Of a stretch of DNA of 64,000 bases, positions 56,246-64,000 are shown in pieces. Source of the DNA: Kribbella capetownensis (GTDB lineage: Bacteria > Actinomycetota > Actinomycetes > Propionibacteriales > Kribbellaceae); NCBI RefSeq assembly GCF_004331485.1, contig NZ_SJKD01000006.1:186001-250000 (forward strand). Reading direction: 5' to 3'. Every line of letters begins with the position of its first letter. The first letter of the stretch is position 1. The notes beneath the pieces were generated by a model. The model searched no databases. It was not told the DNA's origin and saw only the letters and a program-made list of their open reading frames with translations. The position numbers and the translations under genes are program-made.

Positions 56246-56982
56246 CAGACCCGGTCGATGAAGGCCGCCACACCATCCAGATAGAGCTGCAGACCGAAAT
56301 CGAAGTCCTGTTCGCTCTCGTCCTCGAAGTTGCCGACCTCGTCGAAGATGCCGGCATCGACCAACCGGGCGACGGCCGGATACTGCCGCGGGTCGGCCAC
56401 CTGCCTGAGGGTGGCACCAAACTGCTGGAACGCGGCCGGGTTCTGGTCGTAGCCCGCAGCCAGGTCGAAGGCCATCCGGACCTCGCCTTGGACGTAGGTG
56501 ATCAGGCCCATCACCACACCGACCTTCGCCTCCTCCGGCAGACCGGTGTCGTTCAGTAGGCCGAGCGCAGCGTCGAACCAGGCGAGGTTGTTCGGGCCGG
56601 CCGGCGGACCGGAGATCGGGATCTTCGCGTACCACCGGTGTTTGCGGATGGCGGCCAGCACATTGTCCGCCCAGAATGTCAGTCCGGTCCGCCAGTCGAC
56701 CCCCTCGGGCATCGGATCCGGACGCTCGATCGCCGCGTCCGACATCAGCACGAGCAGATCGTCCTTGCTCTTCACATGCCGGTAGAGCGCCATCGTCGAA
56801 TTGCCCAGCCGCTCGGCGACCCGTGCCATCGAGACCGCGCCCAGATCGTTGTCCGCGTCGGCGACCTCGATCGCGGCCCGGACGATGTCGTCGAGGGACA
56901 GCGACGGCTTCGGTCCCCGCCGCGGCGCCTCCCGCAGCCGCCACATCAGCGCCACGTCCGGGGGCAACTCGTTCTTCTCCAC
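56233..56982 (-). CDS. TetR-family repressor of the DrrAB-type exporter
   Basis: A 249-residue TetR protein with the HTH at about 28-75 (LDDIVRAAIEVADADNDLGAVSMARVAERLGNSTMALYRHVKSKDDLLVLM) and a TetR_C-like ligand domain. It is divergent from an ABC exporter operon whose promoter region carries two perfect inverted repeats (57011-57049). Drug-responsive repression is the likely role, inferred from context. Confidence 0.9.
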   Translation of the reverse strand: MEKNELPPDVALMWRLREAPRRGPKPSLSLDDIVRAAIEVADADNDLGAVSMARVAERLGNSTMALYRHVKSKDDLLVLMSDAAIERPDPMPEGVDWRTGLTFWADNVLAAIRKHRWYAKIPISGPPAGPNNLAWFDAALGLLNDTGLPEEAKVGVVMGLITYVQGEVRMAFDLAAGYDQNPAAFQQFGATLRQVADPRQYPAVARLVDAGIFDEVGNFEDESEQDFDFGLQLYLDGVAAFIDRVCQGK

Positions 56983-57010
56983 CGCCTCAGTTTAGGGCTT
57001 GCCGAGCGAT

Positions 57011-57049
57011 ATAGCGTATATGCTACGCTATTTAGCGTATCTGATACGC
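57011..57049. promoter_or_regulatory. Two adjacent palindromic operators before the exporter operon
   Basis: ATAGCGTA-TATGC-TACGCTAT (57011-57031; perfect 8-bp arms) is followed by GCGTATC-T-GATACGC (57035-57049; perfect 7-bp arms). Both share the half-site AGCGTA/GCGTAT. They lie between the TetR gene and the ATPase, the second ending 3 bp before AAGGAGGGG. Two repressor dimers are likely. Confidence 0.75.
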
Positions 57050-57064
57050 AGTAAGGAGGGGACG

Positions 57065-57964
57065 ATGATCGTCGAGGCAACCGGACTGCGGAAGTCCTAC
57101 GGCGCGACCGAGGTGCTCAGCGGGGTCGATCTGCGGGTGCCGGAGGGTTCTGTGCACGCACTGCTCGGGCCGAACGGCGCGGGCAAGACCACGACCGTGC
57201 GGATCCTGACCACGCTGACCAGGCCGGACGACGGCCGCGCGACCATCGCCGGGTACGACGTACTGCGCGAGCCGGCTCAGGTCCGCGGGGTGATCAGCCT
57301 GACCGGGCAGTACGCCGCGGTGGACGAGGACCAGACCGGTCGGGAGAACCTCGTCATGGTCGGCCGGTTGATGCATCTGGGCCGGCCCGCCGCACGTCGT
57401 CGTACCGGCGACCTGCTGGAGCGGTTCGGGCTGACCGACGCGATGGACCGGCGGGTCAAGACGTACTCCGGTGGGATGCGGCGGCGGCTCGATCTGGCGA
57501 TGAGCCTGATCGCGCGGCCGCGGGTGATCTTCCTGGACGAGCCGACCACCGGGCTCGACCCGGCCAGCCGGTCGACGATGTGGGAAGTGATCGGTGAACT
57601 GGTCCGGGACGGCACCACGATCCTGCTCACCACGCAGTACCTGGAGGAGGCGGACCGGCTGGCCGACCGGATCGTGCTGCTCGACCACGGGCGGATCGTT
57701 GCCACCGGCACCGCCGACGAGCTCAAGACCCAGATCGGTGGCGAACGCATCGAGCTCCGCTTCGCCGACGAGGTGCAGTTGCTCAAGGCAACCGGGGTAC
57801 TGGACGGCGTCGCCGACGAGCTGGTGCTGAACATTCCGTCCGACGGTACGGCGGCCCACCTGCACCACGTGCTCGACGTACTGCGCGACAACGGTCTGCA
57901 GCCGGAGCGCGTCTCATCGCACCGGCCGACCCTCGACGACGTCTTCCTCGCCCTTACCGCCTAG
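57065..57964 (+). CDS. ABC exporter ATPase (DrrA-type)
   Basis: A 299-residue ATPase: Walker A GPNGAGKTT, Q-loop TGQYAAVDED, signature YSGGMRRRLDLAMSL, Walker B VIFLDEPTTGLDP, H-loop Gln-rich LTTQYLEEAD. It has the C-terminal extension of daunorubicin-resistance type exporters. The ATG at 57065 after AAGGAGGGG is chosen over a longer frame that crosses the operators. It works with the permease that starts 9 bp downstream. Confidence 0.93.
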   Translation: MIVEATGLRKSYGATEVLSGVDLRVPEGSVHALLGPNGAGKTTTVRILTTLTRPDDGRATIAGYDVLREPAQVRGVISLTGQYAAVDEDQTGRENLVMVGRLMHLGRPAARRRTGDLLERFGLTDAMDRRVKTYSGGMRRRLDLAMSLIARPRVIFLDEPTTGLDPASRSTMWEVIGELVRDGTTILLTTQYLEEADRLADRIVLLDHGRIVATGTADELKTQIGGERIELRFADEVQLLKATGVLDGVADELVLNIPSDGTAAHLHHVLDVLRDNGLQPERVSSHRPTLDDVFLALTA

Positions 57965-57973
57965 GAGCCCGCC

Positions 57974-58747
57974 ATGTCCCATCACGGAGTCGCCGCCGCA
58001 TTCTCGGACACGGCGACGATGATCGACCGCAGCGTCCGGCTGTCCCGGCGCAACGTCGAGACGTTGTTCGTCTCGATCCTGCTCCCGCTGCTGATGATGT
58101 GCCTGTTCGTCTACGTGTTCGGTGGCGCGATCAGCACCGGCACGGAGTACATCAACTATGTCGTCCCGGGCATCCTCCTGCTCACCACCGGGTACGGCGC
58201 ATCGTCGACGGCGATGGTGGTCGCGGACGACATGCACAGCGGGATGATCGATCGCCTGCGCTCGTTGCCGATTCGCAGCTTCGCCGTGCTGACCGGGCAC
58301 GTTACGGCGAGTATCGCCCGTAACTCCGTGTCGACGGCGATCGTCGTCCTCGCGTCACTGGCAATGGGATTCCGGCCGTCGGCGAACGCCGGCGAATGGC
58401 TGGCCGCGATCGGCTTGCTGCTTCTCTACGTGCTCGCGTTGTCGTGGCTGGCGGCCGGTCTCGGCGTGATCGCCAAGTCGGTGGAGTCGGCCAGCACGTT
58501 GAGCTTCTTCATGTTGTTCCTGCCGTACCTGAGCAGTGCGTTCGTCCAGCCGGAGACGATGCCGTCATGGTTGCGGCCGATCAGTGAACACCAGCCGATC
58601 ACGCCGGTGATCGAGACCGTGCGCAGCTTTCTGATCGGCGCACCGCTGGGGAACAACGGCTGGACCGCACTCGCGTGGTGTTGTGGTCTACTCCTGTTCT
58701 CGTTCACGTTGGCGACGTCGCTGTACCGGCGCCGAACGAGCCGCTGA
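57974..58747 (+). CDS. ABC-2 type exporter permease (DrrB-type)
   Basis: A 257-residue integral membrane protein with six predicted helices (LFVSILLPLLMMCLFVYVFGG, VVPGILLLTTGYGASSTAMVV and others) and the ABC-2 signature around PYLSSAFVQPETMPSWLRPISEHQPITPVIETVRSFLIG. It forms the channel with the ATPase and probably exports a drug or lipid-like metabolite under TetR control. A GGAG sits near the ATG. Confidence 0.92.
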   Translation: MSHHGVAAAFSDTATMIDRSVRLSRRNVETLFVSILLPLLMMCLFVYVFGGAISTGTEYINYVVPGILLLTTGYGASSTAMVVADDMHSGMIDRLRSLPIRSFAVLTGHVTASIARNSVSTAIVVLASLAMGFRPSANAGEWLAAIGLLLLYVLALSWLAAGLGVIAKSVESASTLSFFMLFLPYLSSAFVQPETMPSWLRPISEHQPITPVIETVRSFLIGAPLGNNGWTALAWCCGLLLFSFTLATSLYRRRTSR

Positions 58748-58824
58748 TCGCAAGTTACATCCCGTTGACCGAAACGTATTCGGACGTGACCCCTCGCTCG
58801 GGTTACTGTCAAGGTCCCCCCCAA

Positions 58825-58859
58825 CGTGTGGTGGTCCCACTCCCCCCGGGACCCACACG
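58825..58859 (+). terminator. Bulged hairpin downstream of the exporter operon
   Basis: CGTGTGGTGGTCCC (58825-58838) pairs with GGGACCCACACG (58848-58859) apart from a 2-nt bulge. It is the first of two stacked hairpins after the permease stop. Confidence 0.5.
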
Positions 58860-58863
58860 GACA

Positions 58864-58890
58864 AGCGCCCCGGTCATTGACCGGGGCGCT
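58864..58890. terminator. Strong bidirectional terminator overlapping the P450 stop
   Basis: AGCGCCCCGGTCA (58864-58876) pairs perfectly with TGACCGGGGCGCT (58878-58890) around T, followed on the plus strand by TCGTTTTG. It serves the exporter operon. The P450 stop codon (58874-58876) lies in its left arm, so the P450 C-terminus is encoded by the hairpin. Confidence 0.75.
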
Positions 58891-60064
58891 TCGTTTTGTC
58901 AGCGTTCCAGCACATGACCGGCAGCGCGAGCAGGCCGCGGGTGCGGATCGAGTCCCGCCACCGCAGGTCACTCCGCGGTACGCCGAGATGCAGACCGGGC
59001 GCGTGATCCAGCAGCGCCTCGAGTGCGATCGCGATCTCCAACCGCGCCAACGGCGCACCGACGCAGTAGTGAATCCCGTGCCCCAGAGCGAGGTGTCCGC
59101 CAACCGCGCGATCGAAGTCCACGCGGTCCGGATCCGGAAACCGTTCCGTGTCCCGGTTCGCCGAAGAGATCCCGAGCAGCACGGTCTCCCCTGCCGGAAT
59201 CACCACACCATCGATCTCCACGTCCTCGACCGGGAACCGCCTGATCGCCAGCGGCGCCGGGCCGTCGTACCGCATCAACTCCTCGACCGCGCCCGGGAGC
59301 TGCGACCGGTCCGACCGCAGCCGCTCCCACAAGACCGGCTCGTCGAGCAGTGCGAGTGTCGCGTTCCCGATCAGGTGGACGACGTTCTCGTACCCGGCGA
59401 ACAGGATCAGGAAGATCAGCGAGGTCAGTTCGTCGTCGCTGAGTCGATCGTCGTCGTCCCGCGCCGCGATCAGGTCACTGACCAGGTCGTCACCCGGGAC
59501 CGACCGCTTGCCCTCGATCAGTCCGGCGAAGAACCGCAGCATCGCCCCGATCGCCGCCCGCGCCTCGTCCGGCCCCGGCGGCGCGAGCATCGTGTCCGTC
59601 CACGCGCGGAAGTCGGTGCGCGCCTCCTCCGGTACGCCGAGCAGATCGCAGATCACCGTGATCGGCAGCGGCGCGGCGTACTCCGCGACCAGGTCGGCCT
59701 GCCCGCGACGTACGACGGGAGCCAGCAGTTCGTCCGCGGTACGGCGGATGGGCGCGGCCAGCGACTCGATCCGGCCGGGAGTGAAGGCGCGGGTGACGAG
59801 AGAGCGGATCCGCGTGTGGTCCGGCGGGTCCAGGTTGAGCAGGTTGGCGTCCAGGGCGGGCGGCAGGTTGAGACCGCGGTAGTTGCCTGGGAGGGCACTG
59901 CGCTTGTCGACGGACAGTCGCGGATCCGCGAGTGCCCGGCGGACGTCGTCGTACCGGGTGACGAGCCAGGAAGGGCTGCCGTCGGGGCCGGCGATGCGGT
60001 GGACGGGTCCGGATCGGCGGAGGGCGGAGTAGGCGGCGTACGGATCGCTCGGAGTGATCGTCAC
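58874..60064 (-). CDS. Cytochrome P450
   Basis: A 396-residue soluble bacterial P450. ALGHGIHYCVGAPLARLE is the heme-binding loop (Cys ligand), EELM-R the ExxR motif, and LFAGYENVVHLIG the I-helix in which the usual AGxET has Asn for the Thr. RRFPVEDVEIDGVVIPAGETV is typical. The GTG at 60064 gives a normal-length N-terminus (ITPSDPYAAYSALRRSGP), but its Shine-Dalgarno is weak; an in-frame TTG at 60148 is less likely. No ferredoxin gene is adjacent. Substrate unknown. Confidence 0.9.
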   Translation of the reverse strand: MTITPSDPYAAYSALRRSGPVHRIAGPDGSPSWLVTRYDDVRRALADPRLSVDKRSALPGNYRGLNLPPALDANLLNLDPPDHTRIRSLVTRAFTPGRIESLAAPIRRTADELLAPVVRRGQADLVAEYAAPLPITVICDLLGVPEEARTDFRAWTDTMLAPPGPDEARAAIGAMLRFFAGLIEGKRSVPGDDLVSDLIAARDDDDRLSDDELTSLIFLILFAGYENVVHLIGNATLALLDEPVLWERLRSDRSQLPGAVEELMRYDGPAPLAIRRFPVEDVEIDGVVIPAGETVLLGISSANRDTERFPDPDRVDFDRAVGGHLALGHGIHYCVGAPLARLEIAIALEALLDHAPGLHLGVPRSDLRWRDSIRTRGLLALPVMCWNADKTKRPGQ

Positions 60065-60162
60065 CGGCCCAAAAATACCGGCAGAAAAGTTTGTCGAGGT
60101 GTGTCGAATCCGGGCCCTCTTCTCCGACGTATCAGTGAGAGCGACCAAAGGAGAGGGTCAGA

Positions 60163-60381
60163 ATGAACACCACCGCCACCACCACCGACAGCACCGTCCG
60201 CACCATGATCGTCACCATGCTGGCCGAGGGCAGCCCGGTCTGGTACGTCGCCGGCATGGTCAACATGCGAAGCCACGACGTCTATGTGATCGGCCGCGAG
60301 GCCGGCTACCCGGACAAGGCCAGACTGCGCCGGGCCGTGTGGGCCTCCAAGAACCGCACCCGCGTGCCGCAAGCCGCCTGA
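60163..60381 (+). CDS. Small HTH-like protein of unknown function
   Basis: A 72-residue protein after a good AAAGGAGAGGG. The segment VRTMIVTMLAEGSPVWYVAGMVNMRSHDVYVIGREAGYPDKARL looks like a minimal helix-turn-helix (helix, turn near G-S-P, recognition helix around SHDVYVIGRE), of the type seen in small actinobacterial DNA-binding proteins. A long perfect terminator follows. It has no homologue I can name, and the role is unknown. Confidence 0.7.
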   Translation: MNTTATTTDSTVRTMIVTMLAEGSPVWYVAGMVNMRSHDVYVIGREAGYPDKARLRRAVWASKNRTRVPQAA

Positions 60382-60408
60382 CACCCGCTCAGGTCGCTCC
60401 ACAAACAC

Positions 60409-60446
60409 CGTCGGCCGCTGCTGTCCCCGGACAGCAGCGGCCGACG
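60409..60446. terminator. 18-bp perfect bidirectional terminator
   Basis: The 18-nt arms 60409-60426 and 60429-60446 (CGTCGGCCGCTGCTGTCC and its complement) enclose CC. It lies between the convergent small HTH gene and the membrane-protein gene, with TCTGTTCTC following on the plus side. Confidence 0.8.
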
Positions 60447-60453
60447 TCTGTTC

Positions 60454-60858
60454 TCACCGGGCGAAGCCGGCGCGCACGTCCGGACGGTTCACAATGAAGG
60501 CGACCGGCACCATGGCCAGCGCACAGACGGCCTGCATCGCCGCGAACCAGCCCGGACACAGCCCCGGGATCAGGTCGACCGCGACGATCGCGATCGGCAT
60601 GACGATCGAGATGATCCGGATGCGGACGTACGCCCACCGCGCTCCGCGGGCGGCCCTGGTGAGGAGCCAGTACGCCACGAAGGACGTCACGAGAACGGCG
60701 CAGGACCGGCCCCACAGGAAGCCCGGCACCACCCGGTGGCCGGCCGCACGGTCCATGACCGTGCCGACGACCACCGCACCGAACAGGCCGTAGAGGATGA
60801 CGAACCCTTTGGCCCGGTTGAACGCTTCGGACTGCTTCTGACTGGTAAGAGTTGGCAT
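60454..60858 (-). CDS. Small integral membrane protein of unknown function
   Basis: A 134-residue protein with about four hydrophobic helices (GFVILYGLFGAVVVGTVM, CAVLVTSFVAYWLL, IISIVMPIAIVAVDLI, MQAVCALAMVPVAFIV). The ATG at 60858 is chosen since the longer frame is hydrophilic and upstream of the promoter region; Shine-Dalgarno is weak. It is divergent from a sensor-kinase gene and could be part of its input, which is speculation. Confidence 0.7.
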   Translation of the reverse strand: MPTLTSQKQSEAFNRAKGFVILYGLFGAVVVGTVMDRAAGHRVVPGFLWGRSCAVLVTSFVAYWLLTRAARGARWAYVRIRIISIVMPIAIVAVDLIPGLCPGWFAAMQAVCALAMVPVAFIVNRPDVRAGFAR

Positions 60859-61011
60859 GTTCCAAACGCTAGAAACCGCAGGTGGGGCCCGGTATGTGGC
60901 TGGCCGCACGGTTGGGTGGGGCTAGCCCTACTTCTCCTCGGATCGGGCCGATTTCACGCATTCGGTGGTGCACAGTGGCAGGACCAAGCCGCAGTGAGAA
61001 AGAGGATTCAG

Positions 61012-62244
61012 ATGTCGTGGGTTGCGAGTGCCTGCGTAGGGTTCGTCCGGTCGTGCATCGTCCTGGTGGTCAGCATGCTGGTGCCTGCTGTCTGGGCTGC
61101 GGGGGTGGCGGTGGCGATCTGGTGGCGGAGCCCGTGGACGTGGATCGTGCCGTTCGTCTGGGCCGCCCTCGGCACTCTCCTGCTGATTCGGCCGGTCGCC
61201 GGGATGGTCCGGTCGTTGCTGGCCCGGTGGACGGGCACGGTGATCCCGGGCGGGTACCGGGAGCTCGGGACAGTGACGCGGCTGTCCACGGGCTTCTGGT
61301 GGAACGGTCACTCCTACGAGAAGACGCGCCGGGACGCCGAGAAGGACCTGCGGCTGCGGGTGCGGTGGACCGATCCGGCGAACTGGCGTGATCTGAGGTG
61401 CTTGGCGATCCTCGCGGTCACCGCCGGCCTGAGCGCGGCTGTTCCGCCGGCTGGGATCGTGGCAGCCGTCCTCGGGTTCGCCCAGTCGATGCCAGTGCTC
61501 GGAGTGGCCGGACTGGTCGTGGCGGTCGCCAGTTCGCCGTACGCGTGGCGCCCGTTCGAGCCGATCGCCGTACGCTTCCTGCGTCCGACGCCGTCGATGG
61601 CTCTGGCGAACCGGGTCGACGAACTGACCGCGCAACGGGCCGACGCAACGGTTGCCCAGGCTGCAGAGATCCGGCGGATCGAGCGGGACCTGCACGACGG
61701 AGCGCAGGCGCGCCTGGTATCGCTCGGGCTGTCGCTGGCGACCGCAGAGAAGCTGATGGAGACCGATCCGCGTGCGGCCAAGGCTCTGTTGAAGGACGCC
61801 CGGGTCGGCGCAGCCACGTCGCTCTCCGAGCTCCGCGAACTGGTCCGGGGCATCAACCCGCCGGTGCTGAACGAGCGCGGTCTGGTCGACGCCGTACGTG
61901 CCCTGGCGATGGACACCCCGCTGGAGACGACCGTCAGCGCAGGCGGCCAACTGCGGCTGGATCCACCGATCGAGTCCGCCCTGTACTTCGGGATCGCCGA
62001 GCTGCTGACCAACGCGGTCAAGCACGCGCAGGCGGACCACGCGGAGATCGCGATCTCCCATGACGGCAACGGCATCGTCGTACTGATCGAGGACGACGGC
62101 CGCGGGGACGCCCGGGTCGAGGATGCGGGCGGCCTGGCGGGGCTGCGCCGGCGGCTCGCGGCGTTCGACGGCACCCTGGAGTTGACCAGCCCGGACGGCG
62201 GCCCGACTCGTGCAAGGATAACGGTGCCATGCGAATCCTTGTAG
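61012..62244 (+). CDS. NarL-type membrane sensor histidine kinase
   Basis: A 410-residue kinase: N-terminal membrane helices (about 8-60 and 120-180), a HisKA_3 domain with RIERDLHDGAQARLVSLGLSL (phospho-acceptor His) and a short HATPase domain (GIAELLTNAVKHA, VLIEDDGRG, GGLAGLRRRL). The ATG at 61012 follows GAAAGAGGA. It overlaps the response-regulator gene by 16 bp. The sensed signal is probably a membrane or cell-envelope cue. Confidence 0.9.
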   Translation: MSWVASACVGFVRSCIVLVVSMLVPAVWAAGVAVAIWWRSPWTWIVPFVWAALGTLLLIRPVAGMVRSLLARWTGTVIPGGYRELGTVTRLSTGFWWNGHSYEKTRRDAEKDLRLRVRWTDPANWRDLRCLAILAVTAGLSAAVPPAGIVAAVLGFAQSMPVLGVAGLVVAVASSPYAWRPFEPIAVRFLRPTPSMALANRVDELTAQRADATVAQAAEIRRIERDLHDGAQARLVSLGLSLATAEKLMETDPRAAKALLKDARVGAATSLSELRELVRGINPPVLNERGLVDAVRALAMDTPLETTVSAGGQLRLDPPIESALYFGIAELLTNAVKHAQADHAEIAISHDGNGIVVLIEDDGRGDARVEDAGGLAGLRRRLAAFDGTLELTSPDGGPTRARITVPCESL

Positions 62245-62882
62245 CCGAAGACCTCTACCTGCTACGGGACGGGATGGTCCGTCTGCTCGAGGCCTACGGG
62301 CACGAGGTGGTGGCGACCGCGACCACCGGCCCCGAGACCCTCGATGGACTCCGGAAGTGGAAGCCGGACGTCTCGGTGATCGACGTACGGATGCCACCGA
62401 CGCAGACGGACGAGGGCCTGAAGGCCGCACTGGCCGCCCGCCGCGAGGTCCCCGGGCTCCCGGTTCTGATCCTGTCGCAGCATGTCGAGCAGCTCTATGC
62501 GCGCGAGCTCCTGACCGACGGCGCCAGCGGTGTCGGGTACCTACTCAAGGAGAGTGTGTTCGAGGCCGATCAGTTCATCGACGCACTCGAACGCGTCGCG
62601 GCCGGCGGGACGGCCCTGGATCCGGCCGTCGTCGCCAAGCTGCTTTCCAGCGGTACGTCGAGCAAGCGCCTCGACCGGCTCACCGAGCGCGAGCTGTCCG
62701 TGCTCGGCCTGATGGCCGAGGGCCTGTCCAACCAGGCGATCTGTCAACGTCTGTTCATCAGTGAGAGCGCCGTCAGCAAGTACACGACGTCCCTGTTCGG
62801 CAAGCTCGGCCTCACCGACGACGACACCAGCAACCGCCGCGTGATGGCCGTCCTCGCCTACCTCGGACTCACCGGCTCCTGA
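62229..62882 (+). CDS. NarL/LuxR-type response regulator
   Basis: A 217-residue response regulator: receiver domain (AED near residues 6-8, phospho-acceptor Asp in VSVIDVRMPP, Lys in YLLKES) and LuxR HTH (LTERELSVLGLMAEGLSNQAICQRLFISESAVSKYTTSLFGKLGL). It is translationally coupled to the kinase gene and probably controls itself and a few envelope genes. The final 25 bp overlap the convergent esterase gene. Confidence 0.93.
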   Translation: MRILVAEDLYLLRDGMVRLLEAYGHEVVATATTGPETLDGLRKWKPDVSVIDVRMPPTQTDEGLKAALAARREVPGLPVLILSQHVEQLYARELLTDGASGVGYLLKESVFEADQFIDALERVAAGGTALDPAVVAKLLSSGTSSKRLDRLTERELSVLGLMAEGLSNQAICQRLFISESAVSKYTTSLFGKLGLTDDDTSNRRVMAVLAYLGLTGS

Positions 62883-63694
62883 GCCCGGGTCTTCAGCTGA
62901 TCCGCGAAGAAGCGTTCGACAGTGGGCAGGATCTTGCGGCCGGAGTGGGCGGCGCCTTCGACCATGTCGAAGGTGATGTCGAGGCCATGCGAGCGATAGT
63001 TCCGCTCCAGGGTGCGCAGGCGCTCGATCCGGGTGGTGCCGGTGAGTTCGGCGCCGTCCATCCAGTTGGACTCGCCCGGGTTCATGATCTCCCAGCTCTC
63101 CACGTCCTCGGAGCCGACGACGAGCTGGATCGGCACCCGGCGGAGCGCGTCGAAGTCGATCGGCTGACCGAACTTCTCCTCGAACCCCTTCGTCCCGAGC
63201 CACCACGGCAGCGTGTCGTCCAGCTGGGTGATCCGGCCGGGCGCACCGATCGACGCGGCGGCCAGACGCTCCGGGTGCAGGTAGAGGAACCGGTGCGTGA
63301 ACTGCCCGCCACCGGAGAAGCCGTGCAGGTAGAACCGCTCGGCTGCCACCGGGAACCGGTCCGCCACCTCGTCCACGATCGCCAGCAGCATCCGGTCGAA
63401 CCGGATCCCCTGGTACTCGATGAACTTGAAGTTGTGCAGGTCGTCCGGGTCGACCAGGCCGGCCGGGAAGATCGGCGTCAGCACCACGACCCCCTGCTCC
63501 TCGGCGAAGTCCTCGAGGTGGTTGCGGTACGTCGCTGCGGACCGGGCGGTCCCGTGCTGAACCACCACCAGCGGCGCGCGGTCGTCGTTGGTCAGCCGCT
63601 GCGGCACGTACAAGCAGTAGTGCAGCCGCGGATCCACCTGGGACGCGAAGATCGGGGTCTTGCCACGCTGGTAGACGGTCGAGGTGTTCGCCAT
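62858..63694 (-). CDS. Alpha/beta hydrolase, esterase/PHB-depolymerase-like
   Basis: A 278-residue soluble hydrolase: VVVQHGTARSAATYRNHL (oxyanion region), nucleophile Ser in HGFSGGGQFTHRF, acid in VVGSEDVESW and catalytic His in EGAAHSGRK. The fold resembles feruloyl-esterase/depolymerase-like proteins but no signal peptide is present. GAAGGAAG precedes the ATG. It is divergent from an RpiR-type regulator, which may control it. Confidence 0.85.
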   Translation of the reverse strand: MANTSTVYQRGKTPIFASQVDPRLHYCLYVPQRLTNDDRAPLVVVQHGTARSAATYRNHLEDFAEEQGVVVLTPIFPAGLVDPDDLHNFKFIEYQGIRFDRMLLAIVDEVADRFPVAAERFYLHGFSGGGQFTHRFLYLHPERLAAASIGAPGRITQLDDTLPWWLGTKGFEEKFGQPIDFDALRRVPIQLVVGSEDVESWEIMNPGESNWMDGAELTGTTRIERLRTLERNYRSHGLDITFDMVEGAAHSGRKILPTVERFFADQLKTRAQEPVSPR

Positions 63695-63721
63695 GGACTT
63701 CCTTCGGTGAGTCTACGATGT

Positions 63722-63777
63722 GTTACAGAATAGGGAAGCTTGGATGATTCGTTACAGTCACTACGGGATCGGATAAT
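63722..63777 (+). promoter_or_regulatory. Direct repeats and -10 box before the RpiR gene
   Basis: GTTACAG occurs at 63722-63728 and 63751-63757, and GTAACAG/GTTACAC words recur just inside the gene. GATAAT (63772-63777) resembles a -10 box ending 6 nt before the ATG. No Shine-Dalgarno is seen, which suggests a leaderless transcript. The repeats are operator candidates. Confidence 0.4.
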
Positions 63778-63783
63778 ACACAG

Positions 63784-64000
63784 ATGGTCGATGAGGTAAC
63801 AGGGGTTACACGGAATCCGGCGTTGGCCGACCTGCGCCGCCGGATCCGGGATCACTGGGACGAGTTCACGCCCGCGTCCCGCGCGGTCTGCCGGTCACTG
63901 TCCGAGATCTCGCCGGAGCGACTGCTCTACCTGTCCGCGCAGGAGCTCGGCCAGGCGAGCAAGACCAGCAACGCCACGGTGATCCGCACGCTGCAGTCCC
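63784..64000 (+). CDS. RpiR/MurR-family transcriptional regulator (partial, N-terminal part)
   Basis: The frame continues past the window. The first 72 residues contain an HTH_6-type domain: ALADLRRRIRDHWDEFTPASRAVCRSLSEISPERLLYLSAQELGQASKTSNATVIRTLQ, typical of RpiR regulators, whose missing C-terminus would be a SIS sugar-phosphate-binding domain. No Shine-Dalgarno is visible at the ATG. It is divergent from an esterase gene and may control that. Confidence 0.8.
   Translation, partial: MVDEVTGVTRNPALADLRRRIRDHWDEFTPASRAVCRSLSEISPERLLYLSAQELGQASKTSNATVIRTLQS

Noticed and set aside
54233..60064. Secondary-metabolite gene cluster around monooxygenase, exporter and P450
   Set aside because: There are no core biosynthetic genes (PKS, NRPS, terpene synthase), and the transcription units are separate.

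Overview
The window is high-GC DNA (mostly GC-ending codons, frequent GTG starts, many ATGA/GTGA start-stop overlaps) from a free-living, saprophytic actinomycete. The CUT1 sugar importer without its own ATPase, Tat and lipoprotein signals, CBM13-bearing glycoside hydrolases and a CebR-like operator all fit a soil actinobacterium of the Kribbella (Nocardioidaceae) or Streptomyces type; this placement is inferred. I see no rRNA, tRNA, CRISPR array, transposase or phage block. It reads as ordinary chromosome, rich in catabolic islands.

Region 1 (1-15.6 kb) looks like a fungal-wall/beta-glucan locus: a secreted GH18 chitinase translationally coupled to a GH30 glucanase, a divergent GH16 beta-1,3-glucanase, a ROK and a LacI regulator, then a five-gene peptide-family ABC importer ending in a GH1 beta-glucosidase. 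All three secreted enzymes carry near-identical CBM13 modules. LacI/CebR-type operator boxes precede both GH16 and the importer operon, which suggests one beta-glucoside regulon. Region 2 (15.7-22.7 kb) holds a flavoprotein plus OsmC pair, a three-domain winged-helix/hydrolase/cyclase-like fusion, a secreted 5'-nucleotidase and an intracellular GH20 hexosaminidase.

Region 3 (23-37.1 kb) is a galactoside utilisation island: GH27 (secreted) and GH36 (cytoplasmic) alpha-galactosidases, a CUT1 importer, and divergently an SDR dehydrogenase, FadR-type regulator, galactonate dehydratase (clear DgoD match) and mutarotase-like protein. A secreted sialidase, a KDPG/KDPGal aldolase and a KDG-type kinase follow. 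Together they assemble an oxidative De Ley-Doudoroff galactose route, with no lactonase visible.

Region 4 (37.2-53.4 kb) is mixed: a phage-type poly-gamma-glutamate hydrolase, an HTH regulator/ABM/hydrolase unit, a cyclic-nucleotide-domain histidine kinase coupled to a receiver-thioredoxin-reductase-like fusion, a second GH18 chitinase, a large S8 protease, XRE and LuxR-like regulators, IlvE and a stand-alone LigD-type polymerase. Region 5 (53.5-64 kb) has two TetR-controlled units (a FAD monooxygenase and a DrrAB-type exporter with two visible operators), a P450, small proteins, a NarL-type two-component pair, an esterase and the start of an RpiR regulator. The most unusual items are the kinase/REC-flavoprotein pair, the triple-domain fusion at 17.5-19.0 kb and the repeat-tailed GntR regulator.
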